A DNA stretch of 64,000 nucleotides from Riptortus pedestris (GCA_019009955.1 CM032228.1:207613501-207677500); one strand, 5' to 3'; numbered from the stretch's first letter, positions 35,801-48,529 are shown. A program made the numbers and translations. Notes: generated by a model from the letters alone, not told the origin.

Positions 35801-37546
35801 ATATATTCATTAATGGTCTTTTGTTCACAATTTAATACAAACAATTTTTAAAATTCTGTATGGCTTCACTATACTGGTGAAAAATATTGATACCTGATAT
35901 TGAATCAATCGTTCAATGCAAGATCCTTGACTTTAGTTCCCATCTTTAACAACATTTGGTGCACTTTGGGTGCATATTCTTTTTTCGCTATGCTTTTGCT
36001 GTCATTCACATTAACGTATGTAGATTTGTATGACAGATGATATCGTTTAATAATACTGTTGGATTTCGTTCTTGTAAGGTGGTCATAATGCTGAATTAAG
36101 GAACACGGCTAGTTTAGAAGAAGTGATAGTGGAATGTTTCACCTATATACTTAAACCTTTTATTTTTCCGTTACACTTCTACAAATAACACCCTGATAAA
36201 ATAAAGTGATAAGAAGAATAGCAATAATTGGTGATGCCCTAAACTCCTAGAAGGGTTTAGGGAAATGAGAAGCTATAACCATTTTAGCAGTAATTCAAGT
36301 GAACAATTAGCCCTGAAAGTGTTTGGTATTAAAAAGACGTTATAAAGTTGGCAAAGTTATAACTACTGTCATTGGAAATAGGGGTTGAATTATCGAAATA
36401 ATAATCGTTAATTGAAGCTAATGTTATCCTAGTAGATCTCTCGTTGGATCGGAACTAACCTTCATGCTCCGTGTCACATTTCTTCTACTAAATCTTTTCT
36501 CTATTTCTGCCGTCATAATTACACTACTAAACAAGACTTGAATTTAACAAGGGAATGAGATATATGGTATAGTATTTAGTTCAAGCAAAAATCTCATCAG
36601 TTTTAAAACTTAAAAAGACAAATAAGTCAGTTAAAAGTCAAGATAGACATCAATGTATAGAATAATATATTATCAGGGAAATAAAAAATATGAATTTATT
36701 CATCTCAAGTAATATAAGGACATATAAACAATTTTACATCAAACCTCTTATCACCTTGAGGATCATGATATTTAGTTTTACGTGAAATGTCTAAATCATT
36801 AATTAACTAATGATCAAATAAAAAAATTGGCCACTAAAACGTTTAAAACAAATATTTTTGACATTATCTACGTATGGACAGTTGATATCAAGAAATTGTT
36901 CAAAATAAGAGAACAAATTCAACAGCTGATTTTTACTAAGGAAAATATGTTAAAAAGCTTATATTTATAAGAGTTTCAGAAATGGTTTATTTCCATGTTT
37001 TCTAGTTATACCTTATTTCTTCCTTTTTTCATGTGGTTAGTACAAATGTAAATATACTTTTTCTGTAATCGTTGAATAATGGTAACATTATTAAACTGAA
37101 ATGAGTGAAGAAAGTGAAACATTTTGCAATAGAGTGAAGAAAGTAATCCTTTTCAAGGAATCAAGGAATTGCCTTCTTAATTAGTAATAAGTATAAATTA
37201 AAAAATAATTTGAAGTTGGAAATTAAATGCTGTTAAATGTTTCTTAACATTGCAAGAATTTATTTTAACAAAATAAATTGAAATGTGAATGAATTATTGG
37301 TGGAAATAATCAATATATTTTAAAATTTAAATATAATAATAATTACCTTCCTTGTTTATAACCTACACTTGTTTATAACTGCACTACTTCACAATCATCA
37401 CTAGTTGTTTTATAACTAAGCATATAACCTTTCACAACCATGCTTATAACCTACCAACAACATACCATAATCTTCACAACATCCTAATTTTGTTCATATT
37501 CTGGTTAGATCTGATCATGTATTACAGGATTACAGAAAAAATTTAA
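35801..37546. other. AT-rich spacer
   Basis: No gene. 37360-37470 has irregular repeats of TATAACC. Nothing else recognised. Confidence 0.35.
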
Positions 37547-37671
37547 TATTACACTCGTGACGAAAGTAGAATTTACAACTCTCGTGAAATTACCACACTC
37601 GCTTCGCTCGTGTGGGTAAACGTTTCACTCGAGTTGTAAAATGATCTACTTTCGTAACTTGTATAATAAAT
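37547..37671. repeat. foldback (MITE-like) hairpin
   Basis: The arms meet at about 37600-37605: CGAAAGTAGA, TTTACAACTC, GTGAAA and ACACTCG on the left match CGAGTGTG..., GTTTCAC, GAGTTGTAAA and TCTACTTTCG on the right with small gaps. Outer sequence also pairs weakly. The whole piece is about 110-125 bases, typical of a small foldback MITE. Confidence 0.65.
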
Positions 37672-38550
37672 AACTATTCAACTAATGTCTTTAAAGAACT
37701 TAAGCATCTACTGCCACCATCATTTCTGGCCATTCGTCATAGTTCTCAGACGGCTTTGTCAATTAACGATCTCTTACCTCTTCCTCCAATTCAATAAGAA
37801 ATCATTACCTCGATAGACGAAGATGGTGGGCTTAGAGAAGGCGTATCTTGTAAATTCTTAAATATTTCGGTCAGTATTCGTAGGATTGAAACATTAATAT
37901 AAATAGCCCCGCTGATAAAGACATTTTCTACAGTTGTCATTCTATTGATTCTTTCATGTCGAAATTGAACAGAGTTATTTATAATTTTTAATTTTCTGCG
38001 TTAGTAAATTTCCCAGTTTATGTTTAGCTATATTACCCCTCAGGCTTAGCTCCTGGTGCTGATACTACGCGGTCATGAATCGCATACTGACGGCCCCAAG
38101 AAGTATTTATCCCTGCTATCTTTGACGGAAGGATATTATTAATTATAGACACGTGACGTTAGTGCTGTAGTGTTATTTTCGGATTATTCAAACAACCGGC
38201 CGATCCTGGCTTCTTACGTTCTTGGAGCGAAAAAAAGTACGTCGCACACAGGGTGCTTAAATTGAGATTTCAACTTGCTGATTACGCTACTGCTCTGTAG
38301 CATCATTCTCCATTTATCAACAAGAAAGCTGAACGCGAGACTCAGGTGCTCGAAATAGAAATCGCATTAGTAGGATTTGGAAATCGAAGTTCGGAAAAAA
38401 ATACGAATGCCACGGTTAATATTCGTTTTAGAGAACAATTCTAAAAGGTCAAATTAGTAACAACTTTTTTTACGTAACATCTATCTAATAGTCGGAATTT
38501 CTACGGTTATGACACGTCTTTTTTCGTATAATAAACTATATTTGTGAACA
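37672..38550. other. spacer without recognised features
   Basis: Some less AT-rich patches (38030-38260). No coding or RNA evidence. Confidence 0.3.
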
Positions 38551-38790
38551 GGACTTTACATTTAAGCTGGAAATGGGATGATTAGTGGCTCTAAGAATAA
38601 AATGGATCAGTGATTTTTAATGAGTGGCCGTTTGCGGAAGACTGTAAGATAAAAATCTGAAATTTTGGTTAATATTTGAATCATAAAACAAATATATAAA
38701 CAACTATTCTACAAAAGTAAATTTACAGCAAAATTGGTTGTGTAACGTTTCTCAATACTGCTATTTATTACAGAAATATTTACTTTTTAT
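38551..38790 (-). mobile_element. HINE-like repeat, very degraded fragment
   Basis: Weak match to internal phrases on the minus strand (AAAATTTCAGATTTTTATC, AATATTAACCAAAATTTC, reading toward the left). Both ends are missing. Confidence 0.3.
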
Positions 38791-38977
38791 TTTATCCTTT
38801 CTCTGAACTACCCTTTCTTTCCTTCCTGTGCGATGGATCAATCAGCTGTATTTATACTTTGAATAAGTTGATTCGTGATACATTTGCTTATTACTAATTT
38901 GAAAGCGCGTAATCCAACTAGAATACTTCTACTCAGTTTCTTCATAACCTTCCTTATATTTAATGTATTTATATATC

Positions 38978-38980
<3 letters not shown>

Positions 38981-39021
<41 letters not shown>
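38981..39021. repeat. (AT)n microsatellite
   Basis: About 20 AT units directly beside the Helitron terminus. The element may have inserted into it. Confidence 0.9.
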
Positions 39022-39022
<1 letters not shown>

Positions 39023-39023
<1 letters not shown>

Positions 39024-39600
39024 TAGATAACCCCGCAAACTTTGTTTTGCGTTATAAATTATTTCTATTTTATAGATAAATTCTAGTGTAGACAAAAAGT
39101 AACTTACTTATTATAAGTGAGTAAGTATGTGGTATATGCGTGAAATAGGCATGGAGCGCTCTGAACGATAAGGGAATATAAAAATAACAAACGCCAAACA
39201 ATATTATTTTTAAGTTATTTTAGTTTATTTCTTAAAATTACATATCATATATTAATTACGACAGTAACACTAACAAACAACATCAATCTTTTAATGCTAT
39301 AGCGTGAACAATATTTTTTGTTAGCCCATCTTTAGCGAGCTCAAACAAACTGGATGGTTTACCCACTCGAGAGCATGCTACGTACAATTGGCCGTGTGAA
39401 AAACATGGTGTACTCGAATCTAAGCCACAAATAGACATCGTTTGGCCTTGGGATTTGTTGATTGTCATTGCATATGCCAATCTAATCGGAAACTGAATTC
39501 GTTTGAATTGAATTGGCACATCTGTAGGTATGATAGGAATCCATGGTATTAATATATTTTCACCTTTGAACTTGCCATTGGCAACACTAAGCATATATCA
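39023..39600 (-). mobile_element. Helitron 3' end (5'-truncated)
   Basis: On the minus strand the element ends with CTAG (39026-39023) followed by T. Just inside is a 6-7-bp hairpin, CGCAAA-ACAAAG-TTTGCG (39051-39034), about eight bases from the CTAG. Hairpin plus CTRR and a following T is the defining Helitron 3' terminus. A helicase C-terminus lies just upstream in the expected direction. Everything 5' of about 39600 is lost. Confidence 0.8.
39283..39594 (-). pseudogene. Helitron Rep/Helicase C-terminal (PIF1-like) fragment
   Basis: 103 codons open on the minus strand encode the end of a PIF1-type helicase. RLAYAMTINKSQGQT corresponds to motif V, and HGQLYVACSRV to motif VI, followed by the usual short tail ending IALKD. 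The start is internal to the protein; the Rep domain and helicase motifs I-IV are absent. The stop lies about 260 bases before the Helitron 3' terminus, as in intact elements. Confidence 0.85.
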
Positions 39601-40536
39601 GGATTAAACTTTAATAATAAAAATAAATGTTTATTTTCATAAAAAAAAATTTTAGATTTGCCATAAGCTAAGGGAAATTTTAATCGAAGTACAGTTAAAA
39701 ACAGTATAATTGATCAGTTATCGAGCGGGATTATAATGATTAAATTAGTAAAATGTGTATAAAAGAATAGGGGTTGGTGATAAAAAAGTAAAAATTTAGG
39801 TTAAAAATTGTATGTATTTTTTAATGCCACATTATAAAAAAATAAAAACCAAAAATTAAAAAAAAAATGTTAAGGGTGAACAACCCTTATCAATTAGGGG
39901 TATGAAAAATAGATAGTAGCCGATTCTCAGACCTACTGAATACGCATATAAAATTTGCTGCTTATTGAACCACCTGCTGCTAAGGAGTTGCTGTTCCTCG
40001 AAGCCCGCTGATTCTGCTGTACTTCGCACAGCCTTACAGAAGATCATCATCAAACTTCTACCCTAGATGAACAATGATGCCAGTACATAAAGGTACCCTA
40101 TTTCATAATATGCTTTGAGTTTATCTGATCTATGCAATTCTGCCCCGCTACACTCTCTATGAACAAAAAATAAAAAAAATTATAATATAATATATTATAA
40201 TAATAAAACTTTGAGTATGTGGTGAGAGGGATATAATTTTTATTTAATAATTACAATGTTTAAGACTGATAATAAAACATTATTCTCAAAATACTAAAGA
40301 AATCAATTAGACATATGTAATGAAATCTGAAACAAGGTTTCAATAAAAGGCAGCCCTTACACTATAAAAATAAATTACAGCGCATAGCACTTAAGAATAT
40401 TTTATAATGAGTTATGGGTCTCTTTTTTGTAACAATTAAGTTTGGGTTCTGCCCTGAAAGCTATATGGGCTGAAATATACGAGTATGTTTATAGTCTAGG
40501 GATTGCCCTTTTTTTTCCGAGGGATTGCCACCAGAA
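39601..40536. other. AT-rich spacer
   Basis: A minus-strand 65-codon frame (39856-40053) was not recognised. No other signal. Confidence 0.35.
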
Positions 40537-40592
40537 AAAGTCCGTCACACAGGGGCGGCGTAAACGAAGCAGATTTCCCTCGTGAAGTTTAG

Positions 40593-40656
<64 letters not shown>

Positions 40657-41386
40657 CTACATATTTGTACAACGGAAATAAGAAATGTTTCATCCAATTT
40701 CAATAACCTGCCGACAGGAAACGTTAGGTTAGACATGCAAACAAACGGGTCTGGCCGCCTCACACCGGAAAGAAAAACAATTACTGAAATATATCAGAAT
40801 ATAACATATTAATTTTATTGAGAAGTATTTACTATATCTAGTACTGTAATTAATAATAAGTCAGAATAATTGTTATCTCAATCTCTCAAATTTTAGTAGT
40901 CCAAAACCTTAAGACGGGAAGGAGGTCACCAGGACATATTTGCATGTATCTCGTATAATAAAGGTCTCTTGAATACAATTTTTGGTATTTAATTTTCGAA
41001 TAATGTGATTTATTATGCAGCAGAGTATTGTTTATGTAACATGAGTAGAAGTGGCGGTTTGCTCAAGGCTGAAAACTGAAAAATGCAAATATCTCGGTCA
41101 ATATTCAAGATAGTGAATAAATGTATATAACAACAATTATAGTAAATTTAATTTACAATAATATTGGTTTATATAATTTTTCGATCCAACCTATGGTAAC
41201 GGAGATATTTCGAATTTTCGAAAATCCTCTCCTCTAAACCCCCCTCCCCCTGGCCCGATTTCAGCCGTTAACGAACTTGATCTTTCTTTTTACATAAAAC
41301 GACTAAATAGACTAAATATCGAGTTTGGTAACGGTTAAACAATAACTGCGACCGCTAGAGTGGTAACAGACAAAAAATATATATAT

Positions 41387-41442
<56 letters not shown>

Positions 41443-41565
41443 ACGGGCCTCATTTTCGACATCTCATGGGGAGGGTCGATGGACATTTGAAGAAAAATTT
41501 CGAAAATCGCGCCATGAGTACGACTTCTAGCTCATAGCTGAATTCCCTTAAGGGAAATCTGCTAA
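40537..41565 (-). mobile_element. HINE-like repeat, full-length copy (reverse) with two microsatellites
   Basis: The left edge is the 3' end: GTCCGTCACACAGGGGC, a mutated hairpin and AAGCAGATTTCCC. Unusually it has an (AT)n tract (40597-40652) close to the 3' end, as well as the usual internal tract, here (AT)n(AC)n at 41375-41435. The 5' palindrome TTCCCTTAAGGGAAATCTGC is at 41543-41562. Subfamily 1. Confidence 0.75.
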
Positions 41566-42396
41566 AAGGTGAAAAATCTTAAACATCTATGCCTTTGTCA
41601 CTATCTCAAACCACTCAATGTTGGCTTCAGCATGAATTATTCGATTCCGGAAACACCTTTCTTTGATCATGCAACATGCTCCGTAGTACTTACTACATTT
41701 ACCATAGTAGGCTGTCGTGTTACATTTTCCCTACGTCCTTTAACCTACGTCACGTGTTCTTTCAATGATAGCACAGATTACGTCAGGTACAACACTATCA
41801 AGTTCTCATCTGTCATCCGCAATATTCTAAATAACTTTCTAAGGGCTCCAAATATATTTATCCAAACGTACAAATGAAGAAGAATATCAATAGATATCAG
41901 AATTCAGTTGCAGGAGGCTGTGTGAAGAAGGAAAGACTAGATTTGGTAATAACCAAATCAATAGATGAAGAAGATACGAGAGATGTTTTCGAGCCTACCC
42001 TGGCGTTATATCGCCTCAATTGGTCCTTTACGACGAGGCAATTACAGTATTTTAGCAGCCTATTGGATACCCTGGGGAATCTAAGAAGGGATTAATCCAC
42101 ATTTAGTCCACATGTTTGAATGGAGGCACTCGGAATAAAAGAATAAAATAGAACCTACAGCGGTCTCTTCAAAAATTGGCAATTTTATTACGAAAATCTA
42201 TATTAATAAGGCTAAGAATTAGTGAAATCACAGGCTAAGGTGCTATCACGTGAAAGTACCAAAGAGAACGGTGAACTCCGAGTGCTATTGGATTGTACTG
42301 TTTGGGAAGTCACATGCTCTATGCATTTTTAAAGTAGGAATAAAGTTTGATATGACCACCAAATGACTTCCATTTACTGCTTTATCCATACCTTTT
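41566..42396. other. spacer without recognised features
   Basis: Two adjoining open frames (41569-41877 and 41874-42095) have no family resemblance. Confidence 0.3.
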
Positions 42397-42566
42397 AGCA
42401 GATTTCCCTTAAGGGAAATCAATTATTCAAGTTGTACTAATGACGGAATTTTCTTCAAATGTCCATCGATCCTACCTAGTAGATGACGAAAATGAGGTTC
42501 GTTCAAAACTGTATATGTATATATCTATATACTTGTCTGTTACCGCTCTAGCGGTCGCAATAAATG
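42397..42566 (+). mobile_element. HINE-like repeat, 5' end only
   Basis: AGCAGATTTCCCTTAAGGG at 42397, the phrases through GATGACGAAAATGAGG, a short (AT) tract, and the internal hairpin ACCGCTCTAGCGGT (42542-42555), ending at CGCAATAAATG. It breaks at the same internal place as the copy at 27.2 kb. Confidence 0.7.
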
Positions 42567-44504
42567 TCCATTAAATCTGAAAACCGAAAATGTTTGAGAT
42601 CACAATACTTTCTTTTTTTCTATAAAAGGAGAGTAAAAATAATCAAAAGAGAAAAATAGATAGACTGCAGATAGATGTATCGAAAAATGATATATTAATT
42701 AGCTTGTTGATATTACATGTTCTAAACATTTTTCAAATACTAGAAAATCAACGGAATAATATATTTTACATATATATGGAATGTTAATAAAACCAATGTA
42801 TGGTTTAACGACTTTTTTATTTCCTAAATACCAGGTATTGTTTGTACAGGACCAATGCTACTGGAAATACATGGTTAAACATCAGAAATGACATCATCAA
42901 CGAACATTACTAAGTCAATTATAATTTTACCTACACCAAAGTCGATGTTCAAACACATCACGTAAATTAAATATTGTGTTTGGTAATGACGGTATCTGAT
43001 CATGAGAAGTGGTGGCATTAAAATACAAAAACGTGCACAGCATAATTATTGTGCGTCGAATTGATAAACGTCATTAACAATGTAGAATAAGTCATGTACT
43101 AAAATCATCGTTTCACATATTTTTTCTTAGTTCAGTAAACCCTATGTCCAAACGTCATTTTGTGAAATATATAACGTTCGGCTTACTTTTCAAGTCGTAT
43201 TATGTAGGCTTGTTATTACGAGTTAGCGAATACAATACGTGATTTCAAATAGGCGAGACTTCTTAGTTGTTAAACTGCCGTGAAAAACAACTCGGCTGTC
43301 TGAAATAGGATGATATAGTAGTAAATAAAAGTAAAATCACAAAAAACTATAGAAGATAAAATCCATAAAAAGAGAAATAGAGAGAGAAGAATCTTTTAGA
43401 GATTTGATTTTTAATGGGCTAGTCATTGGGAGTTACGCATCCCTAGGTGAAAAGCAGACACTCTAACCTGAAGTATTATCAACTAGGCATTCTTGAGTTA
43501 GGCCTACCAGTACGCTGGACGTTCAAGGTCTTTCAGATCAATATACTCGTAGATTTATGAGGACAGCTGCTAAATATCTTTGATTATACTGTCAAGAAAG
43601 GTCATAATTATTATTGTAATAGTACATTTTAAAATGTAAATCTTTCAGATATCCAAGGAATTGGCCCCTTTCCTATGCTGTATAAATAAAACCCCCAATT
43701 TATGTAACCTGTTCCAGAATACAGTGGTCTTACATATTGTTGAGCCTCCCTCCAAGACTTCTCGTGGAGTGTTTTATGTAATATAGAAAGATTAAGTAAC
43801 CATATATGAATAAATAATAAAAAAACTGCTATGCTAGTAATTAATGAGATATAATTAAAAGAAAAATATTAAACAAATTATTAATTATAATTTTTTAACG
43901 TTATAGGAAATGTAATGGCAATTGGCAAGCATTGATTAATTTAATCTTCTATTGTGCTAATGGCATATCTTTGAAATTAAAAATAAAACCAAGCAATGCA
44001 CTTGTCAATTTAATAATATTAGGTACTCCAACACAAGGAAAAAACGTTCAGCGCCAGAAATCACATTGGACGTAAAATAAAAAGAGTTAATCATGATGCT
44101 AGTTGAATTGAATGTGATTTTACATTAAAAATTAATAATTACTCATTGTTGATGAATACTACGAATATAAAAGGTGAGACACAAATTAGAGGATGGTTTG
44201 TGTAACCCGTGTTCTTTGTTACAATAGACCAAAGACTCAAATATACGTTAACCATACGTTAGGAATATATGTCTTTCTTACATTATTATTGCTTTAGCAA
44301 CCAAAATCACTACCGAAAGATTTATATTGAAACTAGAGCTCATTTATTGTTAAAACTATTTAATGCTCTACGATCAATAATCGGAAAATTCGAGGAAGAT
44401 AATAGCTACCAGGGTTTAATCTTACATAAGTCTAAAATGTACGCTAGAAATGAGTCTATTAGTGGCTTAGTTATTTGAATTAAAAATCAGAAGATTATAA
44501 GTAG
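42567..44504. other. AT-rich spacer
   Basis: No gene, RNA or element recognised. An open frame at 44269-44478 has no family resemblance. Confidence 0.35.
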
Positions 44505-44872
44505 GGTTTTACTGAAGGCTGAAAATTAAAAAATGCAAATATAACATTTAAAAAACAACAACACCGATATAAAATGACATGTCCAACTCATAATAAAGGA
44601 GATGTGCTAAATTTTGGTTTGGATGTGAATTGTCAATGGACTCTTAACGATTAGTCACTCATATTTCAGTTTGGTAACGATGAAACAAAATTCGCGTCTT
44701 CTGATTTACGTAAATGACAAGGTGCGTGTGCGTGTGCGTGTGTGTATAATTTATGAACGGACCTTATTTTCGTCATCGCCTAGGTAGGATCGATGGACAT
44801 TCAGGGGATTCAAAAATCCCGTCATAATTATAAGCTCAAGAAGTGCTTTCCATTTAAGAAAATGTGATAAAA
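44505..44872 (-). mobile_element. HINE-like repeat, degraded (reverse), GT tract
   Basis: Contains the phrases GTTTGGTAACGATGAAACAAAA, a (GT/GC)n tract (44721-44745) where others have (AT)n, and ATTTTCGTCATCGCC then GTAGGATCGATGGACATT. The 5' end is mutated (CTTTCCATTTAAGAAAATGTG). The 3' hairpin is absent. Confidence 0.65.
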
Positions 44873-45296
44873 ATAAAAAAAAAAACAGTACAGGTAAAGT
44901 TAGTGGAAAACGGATAACTTAAAAAAAATATTGGAAACTCAATGAGAGAAGCAATAATTCTTAAAAGACTGACAAATGGATAAATATTTAATACAGTCGT
45001 GCACAATGGGACAGAAATTATAAACTTTGATATTCTGACTGTATCACCTTCTAAAGAGAATGCAGACAATGTAATTATTTGCCTATCCCTGACGATTTGG
45101 GTGAATTTCTAACAGTAGGTAACCACTTAATAAACCCTGTTTTTCAGAATTTAAAAGAAATATCTACCTAAACTACCGTCTTGTACATTGCGTTATTGGT
45201 CTGTATTTTACTCTCCATTAATACATATTCTACAGAGCTTTCGTTGTGAAGCCTAAATAAATAACTGCTTATTTATTGACGACCATCCATGAATTT

Positions 45297-45645
45297 CAGC
45301 AGATTTCCTTGAAATCGGAGCAGGAACAAGGGGAGGGTTTAGAGGGAGGGAAATCCAAAATTAAAAATATCTCCGTTATTATGAGTCAGATCAAAAACTG
45401 TTATAGGGGCAATCATGTTCCAAATGTCATTCTCTATAACCGTTGTTTCATTCATTTTTTTCGTACCTTAATTATTAAGCTTGATATATACAATTTTTTT
45501 TTAAATTTCAGCCTTCAGACTGTCCCCATTTCTACTCATTGGATTTTTAATTTTACATCGAGAATACATGCTGAGGTGAAATAACTAGTGTTTAATGTGA
45601 AAACTCTGCTTAGTTTAAGGAGCCCCTGCGTGACATACTTTTTAG
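45297..45645 (+). mobile_element. HINE-like repeat, internally deleted copy with both ends
   Basis: AGCAGATTTCC at 45299 is joined directly to the GAAATCGGA...GGGGAGGGTTTAGAGG phrase, so the whole 5' third and the microsatellite are deleted. The 3' end has AACTCTGCTTAG, a mutated hairpin (AGGAGCCCCTGCGT) and GACATACTTTTT. Confidence 0.65.
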
Positions 45646-46631
45646 AACACAGTTATAAAACGCTGGAACAGGAGTGTGGATATAAGTGAAGATACTTGCT
45701 CCCAGTGGCTAAGCTTACAAAAGTTCAAACAATCTCCTTCACAAGCCTCGCATAGAATATTTATAAGCTGGCATAGAATATGTTAAAATAGTGCCCGTGG
45801 TGTTCTTCAATATAACGAGATACATGGATGTGTGGGGAGGGGCTAAAAATAATCATTTATAAACAAATCGAAAAGGTATAAAAACAATTAATTTAAATGT
45901 GACGCCATAGGCGGTATTAAGGAGCTCCCTTAGATAGACATAAAAATAAACAATTTTTTTTGCTACTTTCCATCATTCCAAATTTTTGATGAGAAAAGTT
46001 GAGTAGAGGTTTACAAAAAATTGTAAATGCAAAATTTATTGCAGGAAATCATGATCAACAAGATTGATTCTATAACCTTATTCAATACAACGCATTATAT
46101 CAAAGTTATTTGTGACTTTGCATTTCACCCCTTCTCTTTCTTGTCGGATTTTTCTCTATTTCCATTTTTTTTATAACAGGTAACTATTAAATAATAATTG
46201 CAAGCATTGTTAAAATTTACTAAACTGACATTTAACAATTTTTCCTTAAGCAAAATCAGCTATTATTTTTTTTTTCTTTTTCTCTATTACCGATACACAA
46301 AGAGGCTTTATTGTCTGCATGTACTGTAAAAGTATATACCATTCATATAATTACAACGTTTTGTGTAAATTATGCAAAGTATATTGGGATCAAATTTTAA
46401 TTTTTTGAACAAAATTGGCTTATAAACTGAATGAAAAAAAAAAAGTCCCAGAAATTAGTATTACAATAAAAAAAATTAAATAAATAATAATTAAAGTTAT
46501 TTATAATAGAAGAATTAAAATATTACAATGATAACCTTTTGAATTGGGTTATGAACGATTGCAATGATGAAGTTATGGAATTATACGATTAAAAAACCCG
46601 CAAGATTAATTGTTTATTATTATTTAATTGT
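45646..46631. other. spacer with very degraded HINE-like traces
   Basis: 45990-46265 shows faint internal phrases on the minus strand (AACAAGATTGATTCTATAACC, GTAAATGCAAAATTT). Nothing else recognised. Confidence 0.3.
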
Positions 46632-47072
46632 TTATTGTCATACCTCTCGGTGGAGACCGTCGTCATTGGCTGATGGTTGAGTACCGCTGGCAAGCGCTTT
46701 CGATGCGATGGCATCATCTTCAAGCCTGTTGATAGTGTACTGAGTTGCTTGTCCGTCAGTCAGTGGGTTTTAAGCTCTGTTCACCGTATTAGTTGTTTAC
46801 GTTTAGTCCAGATCTGTTTACTTACCATTAAGATCTGTCACACGAGGGATGTTGATGTTCAGGTAAATTGTTTTCGTGTGGTGGGTTGTTTACGTTTGAA
46901 TCGATATCTGTTTATTTACTACTCAGATCTGTCAACGGTGTGTTAGTGTTCAGGTTCACCTGAGTACACTATCAACAGGCTTGAAGATGATGCCATCGCA
47001 TCGAAAGCGCTTGCCAGCGGTACTCAACCATCAGCCAATGACGACGGTCTCCACCGAGAGGTATGACAATAA
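46632..47072. mobile_element. 441-bp foldback element with perfect 110-bp inverted repeats
   Basis: 46632-46741 and 46963-47072 are exact reverse complements over 110 bases by my base-by-base reading. The 221-base centre contains two direct copies of a unit of about 72 bases (46792-46864 and 46885-46955, both starting GTTGTTTACGTTT and ending GTTCAGGT). The arms are GC-richer than the neighbourhood. No open frame of note. The element ends read TTATTGTCATACC. No clear target duplication was found, so the exact insertion boundary is uncertain. The perfect arms imply recent origin or gene conversion. Confidence 0.85.
46792..46955. repeat. two tandem ~72-base units inside the foldback
   Basis: Units at 46792-46864 and 46885-46955 share GTTGTTTACGTTT, TCTGTTTA.TTAC, AGATCTGTCA, GTTGATGTTCAGGT-like blocks, with a spacer of about 20 bases. 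They are more diverged than the outer arms. Confidence 0.7.
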
Positions 47073-48344
47073 TATCATTTATATTGGCGGTTCTAACCCT
47101 TTATTTGAATTTAATTGTTTGTTGTTTGCCCCACATCGAAGGTGATAGGCAAGAGATCAAGTGACGTCAAATCTCTAGTCTAATCTACATCCTTCGTCAA
47201 GTAAAACCTGATACATTATGGTAAAAAATACCTTAAATATTTGTGGTTTTCTCGTATCCTATTAGAATAAAATAAAAGGTATGCCTTTTTAAATCTCCAT
47301 AAGTACGTTGTAGACCTATTCTATTTTCATTCCATTTGTTTTGGCAAATATTCATATGTTTTAGATGCATTGATGTGTGTAATATATTGGCTGCTATCAG
47401 TAGTACAGTCATATCGTGGGGTATTTTAAGTTTTTTTCGTTGAATGCAGTCTGTTAGTACAGACGTTATATGTTTTATCAATTGCCTCTAGTATGCGTTT
47501 TGAATATTATGGTGTATTTTCGGAATAAAGTTTTTTTGGACTGTTGCACAGTTTTTTGAAATTGTAGAATAAATGCTCAACAGAGTGTTCAACTGTATTT
47601 CCCAGGGGCATGAGGTTGTGCTCATAATTTTTAATCTCTGCAAGTACGTTCTATCAGGTCCAGCCTTTTGCTCTCATCTCAAGTTTATTGAGTAGTCCTA
47701 TATCTTCTTTTAAACATCGTCGGCAGACACAATTTCACATAGATAGAGACACTAGATTTGTAACTTCATTCTCCAGTATTCTTGTTCTTCATTTCCTTCT
47801 ATGAACTGTCTCATTCTCCGCAGAGCATTGGAACTGTGAGTATTCGTTCCTTCTTTTATCTATCTATTATTGCATCGTCTAATTCCACCCATTCTATTTC
47901 CGAATTTCAACCGGAACCGAATTTTAATTAAAAGAGTGAACTCCAAAATATTCAATTTCTACTTCAGTCCGAAGAATTCCCCTCCCTATCTACATATTTT
48001 ATAAACGTTAAGAAATTACAATAGAATCACTTCCACACACCTGAACCCATTCAAAAAGCTATAGGCTTTCCTGACAGCTGTCCGCCAACATACCACGATC
48101 CAGTTAAATCATCTAACTTCGTTCGGTTACGTATTCAGGAAGCCCAACAGACGTGTGCATCATATGAAGCATGGTCAAATACTGACAAATACGAATGAAA
48201 AGAAAAAAAAAAAAGCATTCTAAATGTTTTATTAAAATACAATCACGCAAGAACTGTCAGCAATCAGAATTCCCATAATAATATAGATGGGGTGGCTGAA
48301 AATAGAACCTTTTAATAAAATATATATTTATTTGTACTGTTGTA

Positions 48345-48345
<1 letters not shown>
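47073..48345. other. spacer with no confident gene
   Basis: The minus strand at 47230-47900 has broken protein-like frames (for example KIPHDMTVLLIAANI, 47233-47481), possibly a decayed retroelement I cannot name. Confidence 0.25.

Positions 48346-48347
<2 letters not shown>

Positions 48348-48426
<79 letters not shown>
48348..48426. repeat. (AT)n-(AG)n microsatellite
   Basis: About 22 AT units and about 16 AG units. Confidence 0.95.
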
Positions 48427-48434
<8 letters not shown>

Positions 48435-48529
48435 TTGAAAGAAAGATAGGTTGGGCGTGAATTTGATACCTATAACACTCTTATTAAGGGACTACCATTA
48501 AAGAAATTTACGTCTGCCGGGTCCGCTAG
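48427..48529 (+). mobile_element. possible Helitron 3' terminus
   Basis: TGCCGGGTCCGCTAG followed by T at 48515-48530 matches, in reverse orientation, the terminus at 39023 (TGCGGGGTTATCTAGT). CTAG-T fits the Helitron end, but no good terminal hairpin is visible and no coding remains. Confidence 0.4.

Noticed and set aside
46632..47072. CRISPR or satellite array
   Set aside because: There are only two outer arms, in inverted orientation, plus two internal units; there is no regular repeat-spacer pattern and the window is eukaryotic.
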